64,000 bases of DNA, taken from contig JACKJS010000001.1 in NCBI GenBank assembly GCA_020637815.1, positions 1,054,001 through 1,118,000 on the forward strand, in the 5' to 3' direction. The notes under the pieces are model-generated. The model was not told where the DNA came from, did no database searches, and saw nothing but the letters and a program-made list of their open reading frames with translations. The stretch comes from Hyphomicrobiaceae bacterium. Lineage in GTDB: Bacteria; Pseudomonadota; Alphaproteobacteria; Rhizobiales; Methyloligellaceae. Of this stretch, positions 9,507-16,806 are shown one piece after another. How positions within the stretch are numbered: the stretch's first letter is position 1; every line of letters starts with the position of its first letter. A program made the position numbers and the translations under genes.

Positions 9507-9688
9507 GACGCACTCCCCGGCCGCGACAGGACACCTTCGTGCCAAGAACCGAAGCCGGCCGTCTCCGCGACGCTCGTCGCGCGGGCCCAGCCGATCAAAT
9601 GCACAGCGCCTGTCCCAGACACCGCGTGCACCAGACCGCTCCCGTGACCGTAACTTTCGTTCCTATCCATTTGACCCACGGCCGTTAA

Positions 9689-9711
9689 AACATGTATTTG
9701 TTGTACATGTT
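9689..9711. promoter_or_regulatory. 23-bp NsrR-like dyad (site A)
   Basis: The left arm AACATGTATTT and the right arm TTGTACATGTT around one central base pair at 8 of 11 positions. The outer AACATGTA/TACATGTT octamers are perfect complements. The length and the single-base centre match NsrR operators (11-1-11). It sits between fdxA and the Rrf2 gene, 66 bp before the GTG of the latter. Confidence 0.5.
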
Positions 9712-9729
9712 ATTCCGTCGCCCCGTTCC

Positions 9730-9752
9730 AAGCAATATCTCATATGCATCTT
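9730..9752. promoter_or_regulatory. 23-bp NsrR-like site (site B)
   Basis: The right arm ATATGCATCTT is close to the classical NsrR half-site; the left arm AAGCAATATCT is degenerate (6 of 11 pair). The site is nearly the same as site D at 11010-11032, including the left arm, so it looks conserved rather than random. It ends 25 bp before the GTG of the Rrf2 gene, a position suited to autorepression. Confidence 0.5.
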
Positions 9753-9777
9753 TTTTCGCCGGAAATGAGGTTAGCCT

Positions 9778-10233
9778 GTGCGCCTGACCGTCTACACCGA
9801 CTACGCCTTACGGCTGTTGATGTATTTGGCGGTCAGCGGCGACGGCCTAGCAACGATCGAGGAAATTGCCGAGAGCTACGGCGTCTCCAAGAACCACCTC
9901 ACGAAGGTGGCGCACCAACTCGGCGTCGGCGGCTATATCAAGACAATGCGCGGTAGGCATGGCGGTCTGCGTTTGGCGAAGCCGCCTAAGGAGATTGGGC
10001 TCGGGGACGTCGTCCGCTACACCGAGACCGATCTGACCGTCGTAACGTGCTTGGAACCCTTGGAGGACGATTGCGAGGCCCAGCCGGAATGCGTTCTCCA
10101 CGAGGCATTGGAACTTGCACGAAGCGCGTTCATCTCCGTCCTCGACGAATACACTCTTTACGATCTTGTTAGACCTCGATCGGCTCTTCGCACCGTTCTT
10201 TCGATCTCGCCCGACGGGGAGACTGAAAGCTAG
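9778..10233 (+). CDS. nsrR: Rrf2-family NO-sensing repressor (NsrR-like)
   Basis: 151 aa, GTG start with GAGG seven bases upstream. The winged-helix (TIEEIAESYGVSKNHLTKVA) is followed by three cysteines, Cys91, Cys99 and Cys105. Together with Asp8 these match the [4Fe-4S] ligand set known for NsrR. NsrR represses NO-detoxification genes until its cluster is nitrosylated. Two 23-bp dyads lie upstream of the gene, and similar dyads precede the CHRD gene, ccoN and the DUF2249/DUF6522 genes. A second protein with the same ligand pattern is encoded at 16134-16613, so which one reads which site is open. Confidence 0.82.
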   Translation: MRLTVYTDYALRLLMYLAVSGDGLATIEEIAESYGVSKNHLTKVAHQLGVGGYIKTMRGRHGGLRLAKPPKEIGLGDVVRYTETDLTVVTCLEPLEDDCEAQPECVLHEALELARSAFISVLDEYTLYDLVRPRSALRTVLSISPDGETES

Positions 10234-10285
10234 AAGCGGCGGGAGGCTGGGCTCTCGTCTCCCGCCAGCTTCAAGCCGAGGGGAT

Positions 10286-10924
10286 TTACTTCCCCTTCTC
10301 TATTTCGCCGCAAGCGATCGGCAACGTAACTTGCGGCGGTATGGCGCCGAGAGAGGCGGCCGACTCGGGAAGCTTTGAGTCCGCCGGAATGCCGTGGATG
10401 AACACCACACGGCGATCGAGATTGAGATCGCTGGTCCCAAATTTCTCGGCGAAGGCCGCTTGCAAATCCTTCAGCGAGACCACCTTCTCGTATCGATAGG
10501 ACCCGTCGGCGTTCGCTTTTGGATAGCTGTCGCTCGGGATTTCCATGGTCGCCGGCTCATTGTGGAATGGCACCATCGTCGTACCGGCATAGGCTTCCGT
10601 CTCGATAAGGTCGATCAAACCGTCGCCATTCTTATCGGCCGCCGAATCCGGGCATCTGGCATCGCTCCCATCCTTGAAGCCATGGAAATGCTGAAGATGC
10701 ATCATGTTCGGCGGCAAGCCGTCCGCATTGACGACGATCGTCAACTGATCGCCATCGATTGTGAAAGTGGCCTCTCCGGTCGCCTGCGATCCCACCACGC
10801 CGGCATTCAACCCATTTAGTTTCGCCGTGTACGTTTCGGCACCCGCGGCCGTCGCGCTCATGTGCGTGAGCAGTACCGCGGCGCATGCCGATGCGAAAAG
10901 GCCGATGGCGTAATTCTTCCTCAT
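10286..10924 (-). CDS. exported CHRD-like protein with EF-hand loop
   Basis: 212 aa from the ATG at 10924, preceded by GGAGG. A signal peptide (RKNYAIGLFASACAAVLL to about residue 30) leads to a CHRD-like beta domain with the MHLQHFHGF histidine cluster. A canonical EF-hand loop, DKNGDGLIDLIE, follows at about residues 95-106. It is predicted periplasmic or extracellular and may bind a metal and Ca2+. The function is unknown. Two 23-bp NsrR-like sites in its promoter suggest NO control. It converges with the Rrf2 gene, 52 bp apart. Confidence 0.65.
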   Translation of the reverse strand: MRKNYAIGLFASACAAVLLTHMSATAAGAETYTAKLNGLNAGVVGSQATGEATFTIDGDQLTIVVNADGLPPNMMHLQHFHGFKDGSDARCPDSAADKNGDGLIDLIETEAYAGTTMVPFHNEPATMEIPSDSYPKANADGSYRYEKVVSLKDLQAAFAEKFGTSDLNLDRRVVFIHGIPADSKLPESAASLGAIPPQVTLPIACGEIEKGK

Positions 10925-10967
10925 GACATCCTCCGGTCGCGTCCTGGCGCCGTTCGTTTCACGCTTT

Positions 10968-10990
10968 AAGACGTATATTAAATATATCTT
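10968..10990. promoter_or_regulatory. 23-bp NsrR-like dyad (site C)
   Basis: Arms AAGACGTATAT and AAATATATCTT pair at 8 of 11 positions around one base. The site is 43 bp upstream of the CHRD gene start (minus strand), a fitting place for a repressor. It shares the AAGA...ATATCTT ends with sites E and F. Confidence 0.5.
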
Positions 10991-11009
10991 TAAGCTCGCT
11001 CGCCGCAAT

Positions 11010-11032
11010 AAGCAATATATCATTTGCATCTT
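11010..11032. promoter_or_regulatory. 23-bp NsrR-like site (site D)
   Basis: The left arm AAGCAATATAT and the right arm ATTTGCATCTT differ from site B at only two positions in total. It lies 85 bp upstream of the CHRD gene and about 430 bp upstream of ccoN. Recurrence of the same 23-mer in two promoters argues for function. Confidence 0.45.
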
Positions 11033-11407
11033 TTGTTTTCGGCGCAGGTCGTGGAATGGAATTGGGATCGACAGCGACATTGCGCTTCAAGACGGCCGTT
11101 CAAATGTCGTACAGGCGGGATGCGCCATGGCCAAAGCATCCATCCAACGCCTTCCAAACAGCCTTAAAGTCATGCCCCAGAGAGAGCGAGAGAGCGACAA
11201 TTGACCGGGCCCGCGATGTTCTGCCGCGTGCCGGGGCTGCCGCGCCCGACGCATTGCCGCCGGCGCTTCCGTGTTTCCTCCGTAGCCAGCGGAACTTCAA
11301 ACGCTCTTCCGTTCAATTGGTTACGTTCGCTCGTCCGCCACGTCTCCTTACCGCCATGCGTTTCCACCGGTGGCCAGAGGAAACTTGTTGCCCGCCACAT
11401 TCGTATT

Positions 11408-11430
11408 AAGATATATAGCCGATATATCTT
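11408..11430. promoter_or_regulatory. 23-bp NsrR-like dyad before ccoN (site E)
   Basis: Arms AAGATATATAG and CGATATATCTT pair at 10 of 11 positions around a central C. It ends 36 bp before the ccoN ATG, so a bound repressor would overlap the promoter or the start of the transcript. Confidence 0.6.
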
Positions 11431-11466
11431 ATAAAGGTGGGGCCGCTAGCGCGTGGTCGATCGGAC

Positions 11467-13125
11467 ATGGTTTCTACACTTACGAAGAACGAGCGCCATT
11501 TCGCTTTCATCATCTCGGTCGCCGTTGCCATATGCGGGCTTGTGATGGCGGCTGCCGGCCGGAACGACCTCCTGGGAACCCACGGGTTCGTCGTATTTTT
11601 CTTTGCACTTGGCGTCACTTTTATCCTTGCTCGCGGCTACTACGATCCCGAACCAGGCGCCGAGCGATTTGCAGCGTATTATGACGAGCCCATAAAGGTC
11701 GGCGTTATCCTGGCGATGTCGTGGGCCGTGTTCGCGATGTTTGTCGGCGACTGGGTGGCCTGGCTCCTAGCCTATCCCACGCTCACATTCGACGAACCCT
11801 GGGCAAGCTTCGGCCGGTTGCGGCCCATTCATACGACCGGCATCATTTTCGGATTTGGCGGAAACGCTCTGATCGCAACGTCGTTCCACGTGATGCAGCG
11901 CACCTCACGCGCGCGCATGCCCGACCAGCTCTCGCCGTGGTTCGTTCTGATCGGTTACAATCTTTTCTGCGTTCTTGCCGTCACCGGCTATCCGCTCGGC
12001 ATCACCCAATCCAAGGAATATGCCGAACCGGAGTGGTATGCCGATATCTGGCTGGTGATCGTGTGGGTGACTTACCTCGCACTCTATCTGCGCACGCTGG
12101 CACGCCGGCAGGAGCCGCACATCTATGTCGCCAACTGGTACTTTCTTGCCTTCATTCTCGTCGTCGCGGTTCTGCACATCGTAAACAATCTTGCCCTTCC
12201 GATATCGCTGAGCAGCGCGAAGAGCTTTCCGATCTTCTCTGGCGTGCAGGACGCCATGACCCAATGGTGGTACGGCCATAACGCCGTCGCGTTCTTCCTG
12301 ACCGCAGGCTTCCTGGGCATGATGTACTACTACCTGCCAACGCGGGCGCAGAGACCGATCTTCTCCTATCGGCTGTCCATCATCAGCTTTTGGGGCATTA
12401 CCTTCTTGTATATGTGGGCGGGCTCGCACCACCTGCACTACACGGCCCTACCCCAATGGGTGCAGACCCTTGGCATGTCGTTTTCTCTCATGCTCCTGGT
12501 TCCGTCCTGGGCGTCGGCGGGCAACGCACTTCTGACGCTCAACGGTGCCTGGCACCGCGTTCGCGACGATGCCACGCTGCGCTTCATGATGGTCGCCGCG
12601 GTCTTCTACGGCGTGTCCACGTTCGAAGGATCGTTCCTCGCGATCCGCCCGGTCAACTCGCTATCGCACTATACCGATTGGACAATCGGACACGTCCATG
12701 CTGGCGCCTTGGGCTGGGTCGCGCTCATCACCTTTGGCGCGATCTACTCTCTCGTACCGATCTTGTGGAAGCGCGAACGCATTTATTCGCCCGCCCTCGT
12801 TGAAGTTCACTTCTGGCTCGCGCTCGCCGGAACCCTCATCTACGTGTTTGCGATGTGGAACTCTGGCATCGTTCAGGGACTCATGTGGCGCACCTACACG
12901 GCGAGCGGCACGTTAGCCTATTCGTTCATGGATTCCGTCGTCGCCATGCATCCCTACTACATCGCAAGAGCGATAGGCGGACTGCTCTTTTTCGTCGGCA
13001 CGGTCGTCGGATTCTACAACATCTGGATGACTATCCGGACGCCCATCAATGTCGCGCGCGAGCTGGCAACCGATCGTCCGGTCACGGAACATGCCGGCGC
13101 GCCTGCCGCGGAACCGGCGGAGTAA
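11467..13125 (+). CDS. ccoN: cbb3-type cytochrome c oxidase subunit I
   Basis: 552 aa from the ATG at 11467. The haem b ligand region LRPIHTTGIIFGFGGNALIA, the active-site helix QWWYGHNAVAFFLTAGFLG, the HHLHYTALP histidine pair and NSLSHYTDWTIGHVHAGALG are all intact. CcoN is the catalytic subunit that reduces O2 at very low tension and pumps protons. A 23-bp NsrR-like dyad lies just upstream instead of a recognisable Fnr/FixK box, so this isoform may be switched on by NO. ccoO follows after 5 bp. No ccoGHIS assembly genes are in the window. Confidence 0.92.
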   Translation: MVSTLTKNERHFAFIISVAVAICGLVMAAAGRNDLLGTHGFVVFFFALGVTFILARGYYDPEPGAERFAAYYDEPIKVGVILAMSWAVFAMFVGDWVAWLLAYPTLTFDEPWASFGRLRPIHTTGIIFGFGGNALIATSFHVMQRTSRARMPDQLSPWFVLIGYNLFCVLAVTGYPLGITQSKEYAEPEWYADIWLVIVWVTYLALYLRTLARRQEPHIYVANWYFLAFILVVAVLHIVNNLALPISLSSAKSFPIFSGVQDAMTQWWYGHNAVAFFLTAGFLGMMYYYLPTRAQRPIFSYRLSIISFWGITFLYMWAGSHHLHYTALPQWVQTLGMSFSLMLLVPSWASAGNALLTLNGAWHRVRDDATLRFMMVAAVFYGVSTFEGSFLAIRPVNSLSHYTDWTIGHVHAGALGWVALITFGAIYSLVPILWKRERIYSPALVEVHFWLALAGTLIYVFAMWNSGIVQGLMWRTYTASGTLAYSFMDSVVAMHPYYIARAIGGLLFFVGTVVGFYNIWMTIRTPINVARELATDRPVTEHAGAPAAEPAE

Positions 13126-13130
13126 GCACG

Positions 13131-13877
13131 ATGTCGATATTCGGAGCGCACTACAACCTCGAGCGCCACAGCATTGGCCTTGCGGTGGCGGTCGTTGCCG
13201 TCGCCAGCATAGGAGGACTGTTCGAAATCGCGCCACTGTTCACGATCGACGAGACCGTGGAATCGGCGCCCAATATGCGCGTGTACACTCCGCTTGAGCT
13301 TGCGGGGCGCAACATTTACATCCGCGAGGGCTGTTACGCCTGTCACTCGCAGATGATCCGGACGCTGCGGGACGATGTCGAGCGTTACGGCCATTACTCT
13401 CTTGCCGTCGAATCGCAATACGACCATCCGATGCTTTGGGGCTCGAAAAGAACCGGGCCGGATCTGGCACGGGTGGGCGGCAAATATTCCGATCAGTGGC
13501 ACGTCGCGCATCTCGACAATCCTCGGCATGTCGTCCCCAAATCGATCATGCCGTCATACACGTGGCTTCTGCGCAACGAGCAAAAGACGGACGATCTCGG
13601 CGACCAGCTTCGCGCCTTGCAGCGTCTCGGCGTGCCGTATACCGACGATATGATCGCTCATGCGGCGGAGGATGCTTCCGCTCAGGCCAATCCCAACAGT
13701 GAAGACGTTTCCGGGGTCAGCGACCGGTACGGAAAGGACACCAACATCCGTGCATTCGACAACGATCCCCACAAATTGACCGAGATGGATGCACTCGTGG
13801 CCTATCTGCAGATACTCGGAAAACTCACCGACGCCGCGGAGAAGGACCCGAATAGTGCTGGAGCTGGCCATGATTGA
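13131..13877 (+). CDS. ccoO: cbb3 oxidase monohaem subunit
   Basis: 248 aa. One N-terminal membrane anchor (about residues 15-35) is followed by a periplasmic domain with the c-haem motif CYACH (Cys68, Cys71, His72). The SKRTGPDLARVGGKYSD region and the SIMPSY methionine-ligand segment are typical. It passes electrons from CcoP to CcoN. The end overlaps the start of ccoQ by 8 bp. Confidence 0.92.
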   Translation: MSIFGAHYNLERHSIGLAVAVVAVASIGGLFEIAPLFTIDETVESAPNMRVYTPLELAGRNIYIREGCYACHSQMIRTLRDDVERYGHYSLAVESQYDHPMLWGSKRTGPDLARVGGKYSDQWHVAHLDNPRHVVPKSIMPSYTWLLRNEQKTDDLGDQLRALQRLGVPYTDDMIAHAAEDASAQANPNSEDVSGVSDRYGKDTNIRAFDNDPHKLTEMDALVAYLQILGKLTDAAEKDPNSAGAGHD

Positions 13878-14043
13878 TGTCAGCCATGAAACACTCGTGG
13901 GCATCTCGAAATCGTACGGGCTGTTCTATCTCATCGCGCTGTCCGTTGCGGTTGCCGTGTACGTGTGCTGGCCGCGCAACAAGTCGAAGTTCGATCGTGC
14001 GGCGAAGAGTATTCTGAACGACGAGGACGGACCGTGGCGGTAG
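13870..14043 (+). CDS. ccoQ: cbb3 oxidase small subunit CcoQ
   Basis: 57 aa, one transmembrane helix (YGLFYLIALSVAVAVYVCW), then a basic tail with the KSKFDRAAKSIL motif and an acidic end, the usual CcoQ layout. It stabilises the oxidase complex. It overlaps both neighbours, ccoO by 8 bp and ccoP by 10 bp, a sign of tight translational coupling. Confidence 0.85.
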   Translation: MIDVSHETLVGISKSYGLFYLIALSVAVAVYVCWPRNKSKFDRAAKSILNDEDGPWR

Positions 14044-14915
14044 AAGAACGTGACGAACATACCGGGTATTTGACCACCGGCCACGAGTGGAACGGGATCA
14101 AAGAGCTCAACCGGCCGGTTCCAACGGTCATATGGCTATTCTTAACGACCGCGTTCCTAGCCGCTCTGGCATGCTGGATTTTGCTGCCCGCCTGGCCGCT
14201 CGGGAATACATATACCCACGGCCTGCTTCGGGCCGATCAACGTCAGCGGGTGACCGAGGAAATCGCAGAGGCTGCGTCCAAACGCTCGGCTGCCGCCGCG
14301 CAAATCGAATCGATGACTTTTGACGACATCCGGTCCGATCCGGACTTGATGCGCAACGTGATCGAGACCGGGCGGACGCTCTTCGGAGACAATTGCGCCG
14401 CCTGCCACGGTAGCACGGGACATGGAGGTCCGGGCTTTCCCAATCTCGCCGACAACGCCTGGCTATGGGGTGGTGACGCCGATGCCGTCGCCGAAACGAT
14501 CCGTATCGGGATTAACTCCGATCATCCGGAAACGCGCACCAGCCAGATGCTGCCTTTTGGTCACGATGGACTTCTCGATCGCGAGGCCATTCTCAACGTC
14601 ATTGCTTATGTAAGGTCCCTGTCGAACCCCGCTTCCGCCAAGGACAATGCGGAGGCCGTGTCCGCGGGGGCAAAAGTCTTCGCCAGCAGTTGCGCCGCCT
14701 GCCACGGCAAAGATGGCGGTGGCAATACCGCCATGGGCGCACCCAACCTTACCGATAAGTTCTGGATCTACGGCGGAGACGAAGAGTCGATCTTCACCAC
14801 CCTGACCTATGGACGCAAAGGCCACATGCCACAGTGGGAGTCACGTCTCACACCAGTTCAGAGAAAGATTTTGGCCCTGTATGTCGTCAGTCTGAGCAAC
14901 GGCAAGGAGAAATGA
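14034..14915 (+). CDS. ccoP: cbb3 oxidase dihaem subunit
   Basis: 293 aa from a GTG at 14034; this start gives the conserved GYLTTGHEWNGIKELNRP leader of CcoP and overlaps ccoQ. One membrane helix (VIWLFLTTAFLAALACWILL) precedes two class I c-type haem domains with CAACH motifs at residues 121-125 and 220-224. It accepts electrons from soluble or membrane cytochrome c. The stop overlaps the next small gene by 4 bp (ATGA). Confidence 0.9.
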   Translation: MAVEERDEHTGYLTTGHEWNGIKELNRPVPTVIWLFLTTAFLAALACWILLPAWPLGNTYTHGLLRADQRQRVTEEIAEAASKRSAAAAQIESMTFDDIRSDPDLMRNVIETGRTLFGDNCAACHGSTGHGGPGFPNLADNAWLWGGDADAVAETIRIGINSDHPETRTSQMLPFGHDGLLDREAILNVIAYVRSLSNPASAKDNAEAVSAGAKVFASSCAACHGKDGGGNTAMGAPNLTDKFWIYGGDEESIFTTLTYGRKGHMPQWESRLTPVQRKILALYVVSLSNGKEK

Positions 14916-15127
14916 CCGTGAGTGTATCCGCGCAGGGCCGCGGAGGGCGGTCGTCGAGGCAGCGCATGATTGTTCTCGGTCTCGTTGGCGCCTTGATCGC
15001 ACTCTTTGCTCTGGCAAATCTCCATCTCGTCTACGTCGCGGTTCACTCCCAGCCGGCGTGTGTCGATCACCTCAAATCCAAGAGCGAAACGGCCGGTACA
15101 TATCGAGCGGCAAAGTCCGCTTGCTAG
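14912..15127 (+). CDS. small membrane protein coupled to ccoP, unknown
   Basis: 71 aa. A basic N-terminus and a single transmembrane helix (MIVLGLVGALIALFALANLH) lead to a short exported tail with Cys50 and a terminal cysteine in the last residue, ending in TAGTYRAAKSAC. It starts inside the ccoP stop codon (ATGA overlap), so it is made with the oxidase. I do not know its function; an accessory or assembly subunit is a reasonable inference. The two cysteines could bind copper or form a disulfide. Confidence 0.7.
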   Translation: MTVSVSAQGRGGRSSRQRMIVLGLVGALIALFALANLHLVYVAVHSQPACVDHLKSKSETAGTYRAAKSAC

Positions 15128-15162
15128 GCGCAAAGGCTCCGCACCCGCATAGGTCCGAACTG

Positions 15163-15996
15163 ATGGTCAAGCTCCCTCCAACGACTTCCCCTCTACCCCG
15201 CGATTTCGGGTGGAAGCGCGATCTGCATTTGACAGTACCAATGCAATGGTTGCGTTCCGGATGGGCGGACTTCATCGTGCGGCCCGGTCTCAGCCTGGCC
15301 TACGGCCTTGCGGTTTTTCTCATCTCCGTTGCGATCGCGACCGGCATTTTCCGTCTGAACTTTGGATATCTGCTGTTGCCCGCGCTTGCCGGTTTCATGA
15401 TCGTCGCACCGTTGCTTGCCATCGGTCTCTATGAAAAGAGCCGGGAGATTGCACATGGCCGACCTCTCAGCCTGGCTTCCATGGTCTTCGTGAAGCCGCG
15501 TTCCGGCGGTCAATTGATCTTCACCGGTTTGCTTCTCGCTCTTTTGATGCTCCTTTGGACGCGCGCGGCCGTTCTCCTTTATGCGCTGTTCTTTGGAATG
15601 TTGCCGTTCGCCGGATACGACGAAATCATGCATGCGCTGCTGAAAACTCCGCCAGGCTGGGCCCTTCTCTTCGTGGGCACGCTCGTGGGCGGTTTGTTCG
15701 CGGCATTCTCTTTTGCGATCAGCGTATTTTCCATTCCGATGCTGCTCAACGAAAGGACTGACGCACTGACGGCAATGGGATCAAGCATGGCGTTGGTTTG
15801 GAACAATCTCGGACCGATGCTCGTCTGGGGAGCGATCGTGCTCGCGCTGACTGCTATCGGCATCGCGACCGGTCTTACGGGCTTGATCGTCGTATTCCCC
15901 GTTCTCGGACATGCGACGTGGCATGCCTACACGGCGGTCCGGCGGGATCCGGCGGCCGCGGAAGCAATCGGCATTCTGGATGGAGCCGAAGCATAG
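15163..15996 (+). CDS. DUF2189 family membrane protein
   Basis: 277 aa from the ATG at 15163. The RSGWADFIVRPGLSLAYGL opening is typical of DUF2189, and about six hydrophobic helices follow, with a conserved ARG-poor core and ETDAL-like NERTDALTAMGSS loop. The biochemical role is unknown. These proteins recur beside cbb3 oxidase and denitrification genes. It follows the small ccoP-coupled gene by 35 bp and probably ends the cco operon. Confidence 0.75.
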   Translation: MVKLPPTTSPLPRDFGWKRDLHLTVPMQWLRSGWADFIVRPGLSLAYGLAVFLISVAIATGIFRLNFGYLLLPALAGFMIVAPLLAIGLYEKSREIAHGRPLSLASMVFVKPRSGGQLIFTGLLLALLMLLWTRAAVLLYALFFGMLPFAGYDEIMHALLKTPPGWALLFVGTLVGGLFAAFSFAISVFSIPMLLNERTDALTAMGSSMALVWNNLGPMLVWGAIVLALTAIGIATGLTGLIVVFPVLGHATWHAYTAVRRDPAAAEAIGILDGAEA

Positions 15997-16133
15997 CCGC
16001 TGCTCTCATGCCGGTTCCGATCGTACGGCGGCCTACCCTGCCATTCCCTATGCTGGCAATCGGTGCAACGCGCGGACGCGGGACGGCGATACGGTGTTCC
16101 GGCTCCGGCACGCGATCGGGAGTTATCGCAGGA

Positions 16134-16613
16134 TTAAGCCCCGGCCTTCACGCGCGGTATGTTGGGACCGCGCGTCGCTTTTGTCCGGCGCTTCTTGGGC
16201 GCCGTGAAATCGCGCTCCGACAGCATGATATCCGCCAAGGTGTAGCGATCGAAAGTCGTGACGAAGGCCGTCAATGCCTCGTTCAAGACGTTTGGCAGCC
16301 GGCAGCTTCCATCGATCAGACACTGAGTGCCGGTTGCGAAACACTCGACGAGGGCAAAGTCCGGCTCCGTCGCGCGCACGACGCCGCCGAGATTGATGTC
16401 CTCCGGCCGTTTGGCGAGTGTGAAACCACCGGAACGGCCGCGCACCCCTCTCAGATAGCCGGTCTTCGTCAGAAGGTTGACAACCTTCATGAGGTGAGCC
16501 TGAGAAATGCCGTAAAGCTTCGCGGTCTCCTCGATCGTGATCAATCGGTCGCCGGCGACAGCCGCGTACATGAGCACCCGCAGCGCGTAATCCGATAATG
16601 TCGTTAGCCGCAT
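16134..16613 (-). CDS. second Rrf2-family regulator, NsrR-like
   Basis: 159 aa from the ATG at 16613 (RBS AGGAAAT); longer frames upstream are not family-like. It has the winged helix (TIEETAKLYGISQAHLMKVV), Asp8, and cysteines 91, 98 and 104 (CX6CX5C), the same Fe-S ligand pattern as the protein at 9778. The C-terminus is a basic, Lys/Arg-rich tail (APKKRRTKATRG) that the first lacks. It is divergent from nnrU and convergent with the cco operon. It may be the true regulator of part of the island. Confidence 0.8.
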   Translation of the reverse strand: MRLTTLSDYALRVLMYAAVAGDRLITIEETAKLYGISQAHLMKVVNLLTKTGYLRGVRGRSGGFTLAKRPEDINLGGVVRATEPDFALVECFATGTQCLIDGSCRLPNVLNEALTAFVTTFDRYTLADIMLSERDFTAPKKRRTKATRGPNIPRVKAGA

Positions 16614-16743
16614 ATTTCCTACCCATCCGCGCCTGGCATGCTCCGCGCCAATCATCGTCGCGTGCGGTACACAGCCCCAAGCCCAACGTCTCAAATTCGC
16701 CGAAAGCAATTCCGCGACGATATGGACATAGAGTTCAAGTCTG

Positions 16744-16772
16744 AAGGATATGATGTATTAGACATATACCTT
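16744..16772. promoter_or_regulatory. 29-bp dyad between Rrf2 gene and nnrU
   Basis: The ends AAGGATATG and ATATACCTT form an inverted repeat like the 23-bp boxes but with 6 bp more between the halves; an inner ATATG-N10-CATAT dyad overlaps it. It lies 34 bp upstream of nnrU and about 130 bp upstream of the divergent Rrf2 gene. It may be a weak or different operator. Confidence 0.35.
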
Positions 16773-16806
16773 ATAATTATACACCACAATCCCTAGGTCC
16801 GTCTCG

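Larger units (their letters stand above)
10925..11466. other. 542-bp divergent intergenic region, CHRD gene / ccoN
   Basis: No gene is supported here; short frames in it are basic, low-complexity and lack homology I recognise. It contains sites C and D near the CHRD gene and site E next to ccoN. I found no clear TTGAT-N4-ATCAA anaerobox, which is the usual control site of a cbb3 operon. The middle part (about 11040-11400) holds nothing I can name. Confidence 0.6.

Noticed and set aside
11408..11430. Fnr/FixK anaerobox before ccoN
   Set aside because: The site does not read TTGAT-N4-ATCAA; its 11-1-11 AT-rich dyad matches the Rrf2-type boxes in the island.
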